From Sediminicola sp035798135 (GTDB lineage Bacteria; Bacteroidota; Bacteroidia; Flavobacteriales; Flavobacteriaceae): a stretch of 64,000 nt of DNA. The stretch is taken from the NCBI GenBank assembly GCA_035798135.1, contig JAPFBR010000001.1, forward strand, positions 310,001 to 374,000. The letters are read 5' to 3'. The position numbers were made by a program, and so were the translations under genes. The notes below the pieces were generated by a model. That model worked only from the letters and a program-made list of their open reading frames with translations, was not told where the DNA came from and made no database searches. Positions within the stretch are counted from its first letter, which is position 1; each line of letters starts with the position of its first letter. Positions 42,454 through 51,381 of the stretch are shown here, in pieces.

Positions 42454-43008
42454 TTATATCCATACCGTTTTATCAGAAATAGGTCCAGGAATCCGCTCGT
42501 CAATGGGACCATCATAATTTCCTAAATAAAAGAACCCTAAACAAGTTTCCCCTATCTCCATTTCAAAAAACTCATCCATATATTTTATCAAACCAGGGGA
42601 ACTCCAATATGACCCTATCCCCATATCCGTAGCTGTTAACCACATATTCTGCACTGCCATGGCCACTGCTGCCACCTCCTCCCATTCCGGAACACCTTCT
42701 TTGGGATCACGCTGCATACAAACCGCAATTATGGCCCCCGCTTTTTTAGGGTTTTCCTGCAGTTTATTATATTTAAAGGTAGAAAACTTATCCTCCGTTG
42801 CCTTATACTTTTCCGCAAGGAAGGCTCCCAATTTCTCTTGAGATTTACCCTGTAAGACCTTAAATCGCCAAGGCTCTGTCTTTTTATGGGTTGGGGCCCA
42901 ATTGGCCGCTTCCAATAACTGATTGATCTGTTCCTTGGTAATAGGTATGGTATTGTATTGAACAGGCATTACGGAACGTCTATTTCTTATGATTTCATTT
43001 AGGTCCAT
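42454..43008 (-). CDS. Nitroreductase-family protein
   Basis: 184 residues of the FMN-dependent nitroreductase family: IRNRRSVMPVQYNTIPITKEQINQLLEAANWAPTHKKTEPWRF at the start, GAIIAVCMQRDP, AVAMAVQNMWLTATDMGIGSYWSSPG and ETCLGFFYLGNYDG. These enzymes reduce nitro compounds, quinones or flavins with NAD(P)H. It stands alone; nearness to the nitrate island is probably chance, since nitroreductases do not act on nitrate. Confidence 0.9.
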   Translation of the reverse strand: MDLNEIIRNRRSVMPVQYNTIPITKEQINQLLEAANWAPTHKKTEPWRFKVLQGKSQEKLGAFLAEKYKATEDKFSTFKYNKLQENPKKAGAIIAVCMQRDPKEGVPEWEEVAAVAMAVQNMWLTATDMGIGSYWSSPGLIKYMDEFFEMEIGETCLGFFYLGNYDGPIDERIPGPISDKTVWI

Positions 43009-43192
43009 GAACTTATTTGCCTTTAAATTAACTTTTGCACTTTCCGGACAAAGCTATAAAGAAAGTAAGGATCACAGGTATCAGCCAAATCAAAAAATAA
43101 GTTAAATGTTAACTACTGCCTTCCACAACTTCAGCTAATATTATAACTTGCAGAGACCACTAGCTTACCATTCGCTTAAATCGAGATCCAAT

Positions 43193-45490
43193 ATGAAAAA
43201 TCCCTATAAACGAAATGTATCCTCTCAAGGTTCAACAGAATTTACGGGAATAAAATTATCGGATCCAGCATCCTATGCCGCAGGCCCAAAGGCCGTAAAG
43301 GTAACTTTGGAACATACGTTTAAGGAAATGGGGATACTTAGGGCGTTGAGCACATTGTCCCATATGAACCAAAAAGATGGGTTTGATTGTCCCGGTTGTG
43401 CCTGGCCAGATCCAGAAAAGCCCTCTAAGCTTGGGGAATACTGTGAAAATGGGGCCAAAGCATTATCCGAAGAAGCGACAACAAAAAGGGTGGACAGGTC
43501 TTTCTTCGCAGAGCATTCTGTGGAAAAGCTCTCCCTATGGTCCGACTACCATATCGGTAAAAGTGGGCGTCTTACCGAACCAATGGTGCTTAAACCTGGT
43601 AGTGTGCATTATGAACCAATTTCTTGGGACGAATCCTTTAAACTCATAGCAAAAAAATTACAGCTTTTAGATTCTCCTGATGAGGCAATTTTTTATACTT
43701 CGGGAAGATCCAGTAATGAGGCTGCATTTTTATATGGCCTTTTTTCTCGCGCTTACGGCACCAATAATATGCCGGATTGCTCCAATATGTGCCATGAATC
43801 CAGTGGGGTTGCCCTTGGGGAAACCTTAGGGATAGGAAAAGGCTCAGTAAAACTTGAAGATTTTTATGAGGCCGAGGTGGTCATGGTCATTGGACAAAAT
43901 CCGGGCACTAACCATCCCAGAATGCTCTCTGCGTTAGAGAAATGCAAGGTGAACGGTGGGAAGGTGATAGCAGTCAATCCGCTCGAAGAAGCAGGACTAA
44001 AAAGGTTTAAAAATCCACAGGAAATAAAAGGAATCTTGGGCTCTGGAGAGACCATTACAGATATACATCTGCAGGTGAAGATCAATCAGGATGTCCCATT
44101 GTTGAAGCTTATCATTAAAAAATTGGCCGCCCTGGACAAGCAACAAGGGAACGTTTTTGATCACGATTTTATACACACCTATACCGAGGGCTATGAAGCC
44201 ATGTTGCTAGATTTGGACAACTATTCGGAATCGGAACTATTGAAGCTATCTGGGGTTTCTGATAGCATCATTGATGAAGCTGTTGCCCTTTTGGCCAAAA
44301 AGAAAAAGGTCATCATCTGTTGGGCCATGGGACTTACCCAGCATAAAAATGGCGTGGAGAACATCAAGGAATGTGTCAACCTTTTGCTATTAAAAGGTAG
44401 TTTGGGGAAACCAGGGGCAGGTACCTGTCCGGTAAGGGGTCACAGTAATGTACAAGGTGACCGCACCGTTGGTATCATGCATTTTGTATCTGAAGAACTC
44501 AACCAAGCCATTGAAAAAACATTTGGTTTTAAAGCCCCTACCAAGGAAGGTTTTGATACGGTCCGTGCGGTAAAGGCCATGCACGACGGCAAGGCAAAGG
44601 TTTTTATAGGTTTAGGTGGTAATTTTGCCTCGGCAGTATCCGATACCGAATACACAGCTAAGGCCTTACAGAACTGCGACCTTACCGTAAACATAAGTAC
44701 CAAACTGAACCGCACCCATTTGGTCACTGGAAAGACAGCATTATTATTACCAACCTTGGGAAGATCGGACATGGATCTTAAAGATGGCAAACCTAGGTTC
44801 TTCACTGTTGAGAACAGCATGGGAAAAGTACACCGCTCCAAAGGCGTTTTGCCCCCAGCGTCAGACAACCTTAAAAGTGAACCTGAAATAGTGGGAGGCA
44901 TAGCTGATGCCTATTTTAATGGCAACCACCCCGTAGATTGGAAAAGTTTAAGTGCAGATTACGAATTGCTCCGTGAAAAAATGGGAACGGTTCTCACAGG
45001 GTTTAAGGATGTAAACAACAAATCTAAAGGAGGCGGGTATTATTTGCCCAACAATGTTAGGGATTTGGACTTTAGCAAACTTCCTAACCAAAAAGCACAA
45101 TTCAGCGTTTGTGGTCTGCCCGAGCACAAGTTGTCACCCGATGAATTTATCTTGATGACCATAAGATCCCATGACCAGTTCAACACCACTATTTATGGTC
45201 TCAATGATCGTTATAGAGGGGTTCATAATGAGCGACGCGTTGTTTTTATGAATCCAAGGGACATGGAGAAATTTAAGGTGAATAAATTGGATGTAGTGAA
45301 CCTCATCAGCAACTATGATCAAAAGGAGAGGAAGGCTGTGAAATTTTTAGTAATTCCCTATGATATCCCTGAAGGAAACTTAGCGTCTTATTACCCAGAA
45401 ACCAATGTATTGGTACCCTACAACCACTATGCAGATAAAAGCTATACCCCAATCAGTAAGTCGGTTGTAGTAACTATTGAAAAGACCTAA
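43193..45490 (+). CDS. FdhF/YdeP-family molybdopterin oxidoreductase
   Basis: 765 residues from the ATG at 43193; an earlier ATG at 43148 adds 15 unconserved residues. The YdeP signature C-P-G-C-A-W is at C66-C69. The bis-MGD body follows: IFYTSGRSSNEAAFLYGLFSRAYGTNNMPDCSNMCHESSG, VMVIGQNPGTNHPRM, GAGTCPVRGHSNVQGDRT, and a C-terminal binding domain with TIRSHDQFNTTIYGLNDRYRG. YdeP is linked to acid tolerance in E. coli, and its substrate is unknown. It needs the molybdenum cofactor made by the nearby moa/moe genes. Confidence 0.9.
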   Translation: MKNPYKRNVSSQGSTEFTGIKLSDPASYAAGPKAVKVTLEHTFKEMGILRALSTLSHMNQKDGFDCPGCAWPDPEKPSKLGEYCENGAKALSEEATTKRVDRSFFAEHSVEKLSLWSDYHIGKSGRLTEPMVLKPGSVHYEPISWDESFKLIAKKLQLLDSPDEAIFYTSGRSSNEAAFLYGLFSRAYGTNNMPDCSNMCHESSGVALGETLGIGKGSVKLEDFYEAEVVMVIGQNPGTNHPRMLSALEKCKVNGGKVIAVNPLEEAGLKRFKNPQEIKGILGSGETITDIHLQVKINQDVPLLKLIIKKLAALDKQQGNVFDHDFIHTYTEGYEAMLLDLDNYSESELLKLSGVSDSIIDEAVALLAKKKKVIICWAMGLTQHKNGVENIKECVNLLLLKGSLGKPGAGTCPVRGHSNVQGDRTVGIMHFVSEELNQAIEKTFGFKAPTKEGFDTVRAVKAMHDGKAKVFIGLGGNFASAVSDTEYTAKALQNCDLTVNISTKLNRTHLVTGKTALLLPTLGRSDMDLKDGKPRFFTVENSMGKVHRSKGVLPPASDNLKSEPEIVGGIADAYFNGNHPVDWKSLSADYELLREKMGTVLTGFKDVNNKSKGGGYYLPNNVRDLDFSKLPNQKAQFSVCGLPEHKLSPDEFILMTIRSHDQFNTTIYGLNDRYRGVHNERRVVFMNPRDMEKFKVNKLDVVNLISNYDQKERKAVKFLVIPYDIPEGNLASYYPETNVLVPYNHYADKSYTPISKSVVVTIEKT

Positions 45491-45513
45491 TTATTTTTGG
45501 GCCATACTATCAC

Positions 45514-46383
45514 TTAAGCGTTTAAGGGCTCTTGTCTTGATTTATACCATACATTGAGGACCAGGCCACCAACAATCAAGAAAATTCCCAAGAAGCTCCA
45601 CAGTCCGTATATTTCATCAAACCAAAGGAAACCTATGATTCCGGTAAATAGCACTTCCATATATTTGAAGGGTGCAACAATATTTGTCCTGGCCACTTGA
45701 AAGGCTTTGGTCATATACAACTGACCAAAAAATCCAAATACTCCCAAAGAAAGTAATAAGAGCCATTCCACCCCTTGGGGAGTCACCCAATAAGGAATGG
45801 CCAATACACCTCCCACAAGGGTTGCTATAAACATAAAATAATTTACCACGACCACCGGATGGTCTCCCATTCCAATTTTACTGATTATGATAAAGACCAA
45901 TCCACTGGCAACAGCAGCACCCATGGCCAATGAGAGGCCAGCAAGACTAACCTGACCATCAAAACCCTTAAGAACCATAACCCCAATAAAGGACATCAAA
46001 AAGAAAATCCATTGCCATCCTTTTATGCGTTCCTTTAAAAGAATAACCGCAAACAGGGCCGCAAATATTGGGGCAATATACCTGATTGAAACAGCGGTCC
46101 CTACAGGCAAGTATTTTAAGGACATAAAAAATAAGGTCATGGAGGTAACCCCGGCAATCCCTCTTAACACCAGTAATTTTCTTTGATTTCCTAAAAGTGG
46201 TATTCCTTGCTGTAACAAGTAAAACATCGTAAAAATGAGAGAGCCCAAGGACCTGAAAAAAACCAATTCATTAGCATTGAAATGGACCAAGTATTTTACA
46301 AACACGTTCATAAATGTAAAACCCAAGGTGCTTAAGAGCATAAAAAATATGGCCCTACCCACATCCGTTTTTCCCAACATCAT
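45514..46383 (-). CDS. DMT-superfamily EamA transporter
   Basis: 289 residues from the ATG at 46383. About ten hydrophobic segments form two EamA halves: AIFFMLLSTLGFTFMNVFVKYL then FFRSLGSLIFTMFYLL, and GLSLAMGAAVASGLVFIIISKIG then APFKYMEVLFTGIIGFLWFDE. Members export or import amino acids, nucleosides or other metabolites; the substrate cannot be predicted. It is convergent with the YdeP-type gene, 23 bases apart. Confidence 0.88.
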   Translation of the reverse strand: MMLGKTDVGRAIFFMLLSTLGFTFMNVFVKYLVHFNANELVFFRSLGSLIFTMFYLLQQGIPLLGNQRKLLVLRGIAGVTSMTLFFMSLKYLPVGTAVSIRYIAPIFAALFAVILLKERIKGWQWIFFLMSFIGVMVLKGFDGQVSLAGLSLAMGAAVASGLVFIIISKIGMGDHPVVVVNYFMFIATLVGGVLAIPYWVTPQGVEWLLLLSLGVFGFFGQLYMTKAFQVARTNIVAPFKYMEVLFTGIIGFLWFDEIYGLWSFLGIFLIVGGLVLNVWYKSRQEPLNA

Positions 46384-46407
46384 TATCCTTTCTTTCCTAC
46401 TTGCCAA

Positions 46408-46694
46408 ACTTGTATTTTTTAGAAGAGTTAAAGTTCGAACAATGATTGCAATAAAGTATACAATAGTGGAAATTTCTAGAATCTATATCCCTTTTCCCAG
46501 ATAACAGACAATTAATCTTTAGGGATGCTAATCAAGGAAAATATTTCCATCTGCGAAATCATGAAACAAAACGCTATAGATTAAAAGGAAAGCCACAGAC
46601 CTTTATTAGAGGTTTTAGCATTTGATCCATAATCCAATTTAAATTTCAGTAAATTACGCTAGCACATTATTTTTTTAAACTCAAATAGCGATTT
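46408..46694. other. Intergenic region, nothing recognised
   Basis: 287 AT-rich bases between divergent genes. I see no TAnnTTTG box in either direction, no RNA and no repeat. Confidence 0.5.
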
Positions 46695-49600
46695 ATGAAA
46701 AAATTATTACACTTAAGCACACTTTTATTCTTGTGTTGCGGCTTCATTGTAAATGCCCAAAAAAAACGTAGCACTTCGGAAAACACAAATGCGGATGAGA
46801 TTTCCCTAGAGGCGTTACAACTACGTAATGTAGGACCAGCCTTTCTTTCCGGGCGAATAGCTGACATCGCCATTCACCCGAATGACATAAATATATGGTA
46901 CGTAGCGGTTGGTTCAGGGGGTGTCTGGAAAACCGAAAATGCGGGAACTACCTGGACTCCATTATTTGACAAAGAAGCATCCTATTCTACTGGTTGCATT
47001 ACTATAGATCCCAATAATCCATCTACCATTTGGGTAGGGTCCGGAGAAAATGTCGGAGGTCGGCATGTAGGCTATGGTGATGGCGTATATAGAAGTAAGG
47101 ATGGAGGGAGCAGTTGGGAAAACATGGGTTTGAAAGATTCCCAGCATATCTCTGAAATCATAGTACATCCCACAAATCCAGATATCGTATTGGTGGCAGC
47201 ACAAGGCCCACTATGGAATAAAGGAGGAGAACGTGGCCTTTATAAAACCTCGGATGGAGGAAAAACATGGAACAATGTCTTAAAAGGAAATGAATGGACA
47301 GGGGTGACAGATATACATTTGGACCCAAGGAATCCAGATAGGATCTACGCTGCAACATGGCAACGACATAGGACCGTAGCCGCATTTATGGGCGGTGGTC
47401 CAGATTCTGGACTTCATAGATCTGAAGATGGAGGAGAGACCTGGGAAAAATTAAGCAGTGGTCTTCCTAAATCCAATATGGGGAAAATAGGGATTGCCCT
47501 ATCCCCACAACAACCAGATATATTATATGCGGCAATAGAGCTGGACCGCACCAAAGGAGCTGTTTACCGATCTGAAGATCGAGGGGCGTCTTGGAAAAAA
47601 ATGTCCAATACCGTATCTGGGGGAACAGGTCCACACTACTATCAGGAACTGTATGCCAGTCCGCATGAATTTGACCGTTTGTATTTAATGAATGTTCGTA
47701 TCCTAACTTCCGGAGACGGAGGTAAGACCTTTGTCCAATTAGAGGAAAATGACAAACACTCGGACAATCATTCTTTGGCTTTTCGGGCCGATGATCCAGA
47801 TTATTTATTAGTAGGAACAGATGCAGGTATCTATGAGAGCTTTGATGGGGCCAAAACTTGGAGGTATATCAAAAATTTACCCTTGACACAATTCTATAAA
47901 GTGGCCGTGAACGACCAGAAACCTTTCTACCATATTTTTGGTGGAACCCAGGATAACGGTTCGGCTGGGGGACCATCAAGGACAGATGAGGAAGAAGGAA
48001 TTCACAATGGGCATTGGTACAAGACTTTGGGGGCAGACGGACACCAATCTGCTACCGATCCCGAATACAATAACATCATCTATGCGGAGACCCAGCAGGG
48101 AGGTCTTCACAGAATCGATCTAAATTCTGGAGAGGAAGTCTTCATTCAACCCCAAGCAAGAGCAGGTGAAGGCTTTGAACGCTTTAATTGGGATGCGCCA
48201 ATATTGGTAAGTCCACATAAAGCATCCAGACTGTATTTTGCATCACACAGGGTCTGGAAATCTGAGAATAGAGGGGATAGCTGGACCCCTATTTCCGGTG
48301 ACCTTACAAGAAACGAGGAACGTATTACCCTACCTATCATGGGCAAACAGCAAAGTTGGGACAACCCATGGGATGTTGGAGCCATGTCCAACTACAATAC
48401 AATCACCTCTTTGGCCGAATCCCCTATCAAAGAAGGACTGATTTATGCAGGAACCGATGATGGCTTTATTCAAGTGAGTTCTGACAGTGGACAAAACTGG
48501 AAGCGTATTCCAGTGAGCAATTTAGGAATCCCACACCGATCTTTTGTCAATGATATCAAAGCGGACCTCTTTGATGAAAATACCGTGTACGTTGCATTGG
48601 AAAATCATAAGGAAGGGGATTTCTCCTCCTACTTGTTCAAAAGCACCAATAAGGGTGAATCCTGGCAGTCGATCAAAGGAAATATTCCTGAAAATACCTT
48701 GATATGGCGATTGGTACAGGATCATGTGAACAAAAATTTACTATTTGCGGCCACCGAAAAAGGTATTTACACCTCTATGAACGCTGGTAAAAACTGGCAG
48801 AAACTATCGGGATCACCAACAATACCATTTCGGGACGTTACCATACAAAGAACCCATAATGATTTAGTGGGAGCTTCTTTTGGTAGAGGATTCTATGTCT
48901 TGGACGACTTTAGTGCACTTAGGGAAATTACTCCTGAAACCAAAAAGAAAGAAGGGACCTTGTTCCCTACACGGGAAGCCCTTTGGTATGTTCCCAAAAG
49001 CATTGTGGGAAATACAGGTGCGGATTATTACTTTGCAAAAAACCCAGATTTTGGGGCTGTTTTTACGTATCACCTTGCCAATGAGTTTACGGATCTTGAA
49101 AAATCACGTAAAGACGCAGAGAAAGAATTGGAAAAGAAAAACCTGAATATTCCCTTTGCTGGTTGGGACGGCCTGGAAAAAGAACGTAGACAGGAAGATG
49201 CCAAAATATGGATCACCATTAAAGATCAGGCAGGAAATGTGATTCGGAATGTAGAGGGAACCTCCAAGAAAGGGCTTAATAGAATTGCTTGGGATTTAAG
49301 GTACCCAAGTTCCAGACCTATCAAACCCGGACAAACTGAAGATTCCGGAGGGAGATGGAACACTGGTCCATTGGCGATGCCCGGGACCTATACTGCAATC
49401 CTTTCCAAAGAGGTAGACGGCCTAGTTACTTTATTGGATGGACCACAGAGTTTTCAAGTGGTTCCACTTAGGGAAAGCACGCTGAAAGGGATCTCCTATG
49501 AGGCTTATCAAGCTTATACCAACAAATACAATGAGGTGCAAACCAAAAGCGCCATGGTTTCAGATATTCTGAACCAAAGTATGGATAAGATAAAGGCCAT

Positions 49601-49955
49601 GCAATTCGCGTTGACCAAGGCCAACGTTGCACCAGGAAAACTGACCAAAAAATTACACGATGTAAAGCAACAGCTTTTTGAATTTGAAGAAAAATTGGAA
49701 GGCAACAAATCCAAGGATGAAATAGGGGAAAGAAATCCTCCAAGCATCAATACCTATTTGGGCACGGCGAGAAGGGGCATGTCCACAACTTATGGCCCCA
49801 CCCCTATGCACCAAGCTAATTTGGAAATTGCATCTAATATGGCTTCCCAATTGGTGGAAGAGATTAAACCTATGGCCGATGATACCATTCCAGAACTGGA
49901 AAAGGAACTCAAAAATCTAGGCGCCCCTTATATCTTGGGCCAGGGATTGGAATAA
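46695..49955 (+). CDS. Large secreted BNR/sortilin-like beta-propeller protein
   Basis: 1086 residues. Signal peptide (MKKLLHLSTLLFLCCGFIVNA). The body carries many BNR/Asp-box-type repeats in VPS10/sortilin arrangement: GGVWKTENAGTTWTPLF, GDGVYRSKDGGSSWENMGL, GGERGLYKTSDGGKTWNNV, SGLHRSEDGGETWEKL and AVYRSEDRGASWKKMS, with FKSTNKGESWQSIKG further on. From about residue 830 the C-terminal part turns to a beta-sandwich and helical region (GLNRIAWDLRYPSSRPIKPG). Such proteins are common in marine Flavobacteria and are often called glycosyl hydrolase-like without evidence. Function unknown. Confidence 0.88.
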   Translation: MKKLLHLSTLLFLCCGFIVNAQKKRSTSENTNADEISLEALQLRNVGPAFLSGRIADIAIHPNDINIWYVAVGSGGVWKTENAGTTWTPLFDKEASYSTGCITIDPNNPSTIWVGSGENVGGRHVGYGDGVYRSKDGGSSWENMGLKDSQHISEIIVHPTNPDIVLVAAQGPLWNKGGERGLYKTSDGGKTWNNVLKGNEWTGVTDIHLDPRNPDRIYAATWQRHRTVAAFMGGGPDSGLHRSEDGGETWEKLSSGLPKSNMGKIGIALSPQQPDILYAAIELDRTKGAVYRSEDRGASWKKMSNTVSGGTGPHYYQELYASPHEFDRLYLMNVRILTSGDGGKTFVQLEENDKHSDNHSLAFRADDPDYLLVGTDAGIYESFDGAKTWRYIKNLPLTQFYKVAVNDQKPFYHIFGGTQDNGSAGGPSRTDEEEGIHNGHWYKTLGADGHQSATDPEYNNIIYAETQQGGLHRIDLNSGEEVFIQPQARAGEGFERFNWDAPILVSPHKASRLYFASHRVWKSENRGDSWTPISGDLTRNEERITLPIMGKQQSWDNPWDVGAMSNYNTITSLAESPIKEGLIYAGTDDGFIQVSSDSGQNWKRIPVSNLGIPHRSFVNDIKADLFDENTVYVALENHKEGDFSSYLFKSTNKGESWQSIKGNIPENTLIWRLVQDHVNKNLLFAATEKGIYTSMNAGKNWQKLSGSPTIPFRDVTIQRTHNDLVGASFGRGFYVLDDFSALREITPETKKKEGTLFPTREALWYVPKSIVGNTGADYYFAKNPDFGAVFTYHLANEFTDLEKSRKDAEKELEKKNLNIPFAGWDGLEKERRQEDAKIWITIKDQAGNVIRNVEGTSKKGLNRIAWDLRYPSSRPIKPGQTEDSGGRWNTGPLAMPGTYTAILSKEVDGLVTLLDGPQSFQVVPLRESTLKGISYEAYQAYTNKYNEVQTKSAMVSDILNQSMDKIKAMQFALTKANVAPGKLTKKLHDVKQQLFEFEEKLEGNKSKDEIGERNPPSINTYLGTARRGMSTTYGPTPMHQANLEIASNMASQLVEEIKPMADDTIPELEKELKNLGAPYILGQGLE

Positions 49956-49975
49956 ATAAAATGTAACAGTAGTTT

Positions 49976-50012
49976 AAAAAGGGGGCTATATCTAAATATA
50001 GCTCCTTTTTTT
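49976..50012. terminator. Bidirectional terminator
   Basis: A-run, GGGGGCTATAT stem pairing with ATATAGCTCC, and T-run between the convergent BNR protein and NUDIX genes. Confidence 0.8.
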
Positions 50013-50487
50013 ATTCCTCAAAATCGGTTTCCCGTCTTTCATTTTCTAGGGTAGGGATATAAAAAACACCTTCCAAATAACAATGAATACCCATCCTACT
50101 GGCATCAAAATGGGGCATTGGGATATTATTGGGGTCTACCCATAACCATTCTACACATTTATCGGGCTCCATCAAATGCAGTACGCCAGAGTATGTAGTG
50201 GCCAACAGAATAACGGAGATATAGTGTATCCCCTCTAGGGAAAAGGTTTCCAGATTATTGGTGACAGCAATGACCTTGGGGCTTTCAATGGTAAGATCGG
50301 TTTCTTCTTTTACTTCTCTAATGGCCGCCGACTCAAATGATTCCCCAAGTTCCAAGTGCCCTCCTGGAATTGAATAATAAGGCGCATGCCCCCCCCTGCG
50401 CTTACCAACGAGTACTCTTCCACTGTCGTTAACGACAATGACACCGACGCCAACTTTGGGTTCGCTCTTTTGATCTAACAAAATCAT
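50011..50487 (-). CDS. NUDIX hydrolase (NUDT15/MTH1-like)
   Basis: 158 residues. The NUDIX box is complete: G-G-H-L-E-L-G-E-S-F ... R-E-V-K-E-E-T, with all catalytic glutamates. The N-terminal strand is VGVGVIVVNDSGRVLVGKRRGGHAPYYSIPGG, followed by a C-terminal part with CVEWLWVDPNNIP. It resembles NUDT15-like nucleotide pyrophosphatases that clean oxidised or unusual nucleotides. The start is the ATG at 50487, 12 bases after the upstream gene's stop, so co-transcription is likely. Confidence 0.9.
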   Translation of the reverse strand: MILLDQKSEPKVGVGVIVVNDSGRVLVGKRRGGHAPYYSIPGGHLELGESFESAAIREVKEETDLTIESPKVIAVTNNLETFSLEGIHYISVILLATTYSGVLHLMEPDKCVEWLWVDPNNIPMPHFDASRMGIHCYLEGVFYIPTLENERRETDFEE

Positions 50488-50499
50488 ATATAAAATTTG

Positions 50500-51036
50500 C
50501 TACTTTTTTTGGTTCGGCATTAGGGAATATCCCTTTATTCTATCCAAATGGGTCATATAAACATTTTGATTCCCTCCAATCTCCAGTTTTGTTCTTTTGG
50601 ACGATACGAGCGCCCCAACACCACAACCCAAAATAGAAGTTGGTACTGCATAAATTACTGCATTTTCTTCCTTGGTAAAACTTAAAAATCCTTCAGGGTC
50701 ATCTCCACCGATAAGTCCGGCGGTAGCACCAACACCTGCCCCGACTAATGCCCCGATCCAAACTCCTTTCCCAATTATGCCTTTTTTTCGTAATTTGATT
50801 TGATCAATCTTAATAGCCTCAATGGTCTGTAAATTGGTCAAATCAAAGGAATTTTTTATAGTCAAGGTCACAAAACTTGAATCTGCCGTATACAGATACC
50901 CTTGAATTTGATCAGAGCTGCCCAAAATTGAAATCCAAGCTCTATAAACATTGGATTTTTTGGAGATACTTTGTGGTGCAACTGTTTGTATAACAGCTAA
51001 ACAAAGCAATAACAACATAATCTTAATTTTTCCCAT
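50500..51036 (-). CDS. Secreted hypothetical protein with glycine-zipper segment
   Basis: 178 residues. Signal peptide (MGKIKIMLLLLCLAVIQTVA). The middle contains a glycine-zipper-like hydrophobic stretch (GVWIGALVGAGVGATAGLIGG, about 105-125), as in small membrane-inserting lipoproteins, and a second one near the end (VPTSILGCGVGALVSS). The N-terminal domain has beta strands (YLYTADSSFVTLTIKNSF). It resembles Bacteroidota proteins of unknown function. Confidence 0.72.
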   Translation of the reverse strand: MGKIKIMLLLLCLAVIQTVAPQSISKKSNVYRAWISILGSSDQIQGYLYTADSSFVTLTIKNSFDLTNLQTIEAIKIDQIKLRKKGIIGKGVWIGALVGAGVGATAGLIGGDDPEGFLSFTKEENAVIYAVPTSILGCGVGALVSSKRTKLEIGGNQNVYMTHLDRIKGYSLMPNQKK

Positions 51037-51287
51037 GATTGATTTATTTAAAAATTAATACCTAAAAGAAAAAACCTATATGCTCTATTAAAGATAGTCA
51101 TTAAGTAGACACAAAGATGCCTAATAATTCTATCTCAAATACGTTGTTTTACTATGCTTTAGAGAACAATGAACAGCTTGTTAATAACCAGTATTTTTCA
51201 AAAGTTGGGAAGTACAACAAATAGGCAAAAACGAGAAAGAAGTGCAATTACCAATAGTCCAATTCTACTTTTGAAAATGGTTCAAAC
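51037..51287. other. Gene-free region between the glycine-zipper gene and ThuA gene
   Basis: About 250 bases plus the terminator at 51288-51316. No open frame, promoter box or RNA that I can support. Confidence 0.5.
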
Positions 51288-51316
51288 AAAAAAGAGCCGC
51301 ACTTACGTGCAGCTCT
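51288..51316 (-). terminator. Intrinsic terminator for the ThuA/PQQ-dehydrogenase gene
   Basis: Minus-strand stem GAGCTGCACG/CGTGC-type pairing (51294-51315) followed by CTTTTTTG. It is also the left copy of an imperfect 45-bp repeat (51294-51338) whose other copy is at 55711-55755. Confidence 0.8.
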
Positions 51317-51381
51317 ATATTTTACTCCCTCGCTAGGGCGACTTATAAATCACGCCTAATCATATTTGAGAGGTGACCTAT

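Noticed and set aside
42454..43008. Nitroreductase as part of the nitrate island
   Set aside because: It acts on nitro-organics or quinones, is separated by the tRNA array and lacks TACGTA sites.
49514..49750. Minus-strand frames opposite the BNR protein
   Set aside because: Antisense shadows of a conserved large gene.
51316..51360. A third tRNA-Asn remnant at the left repeat
   Set aside because: Similarity is confined to the terminator and about ten bases of the 3' end; the T-arm is not recognisable.
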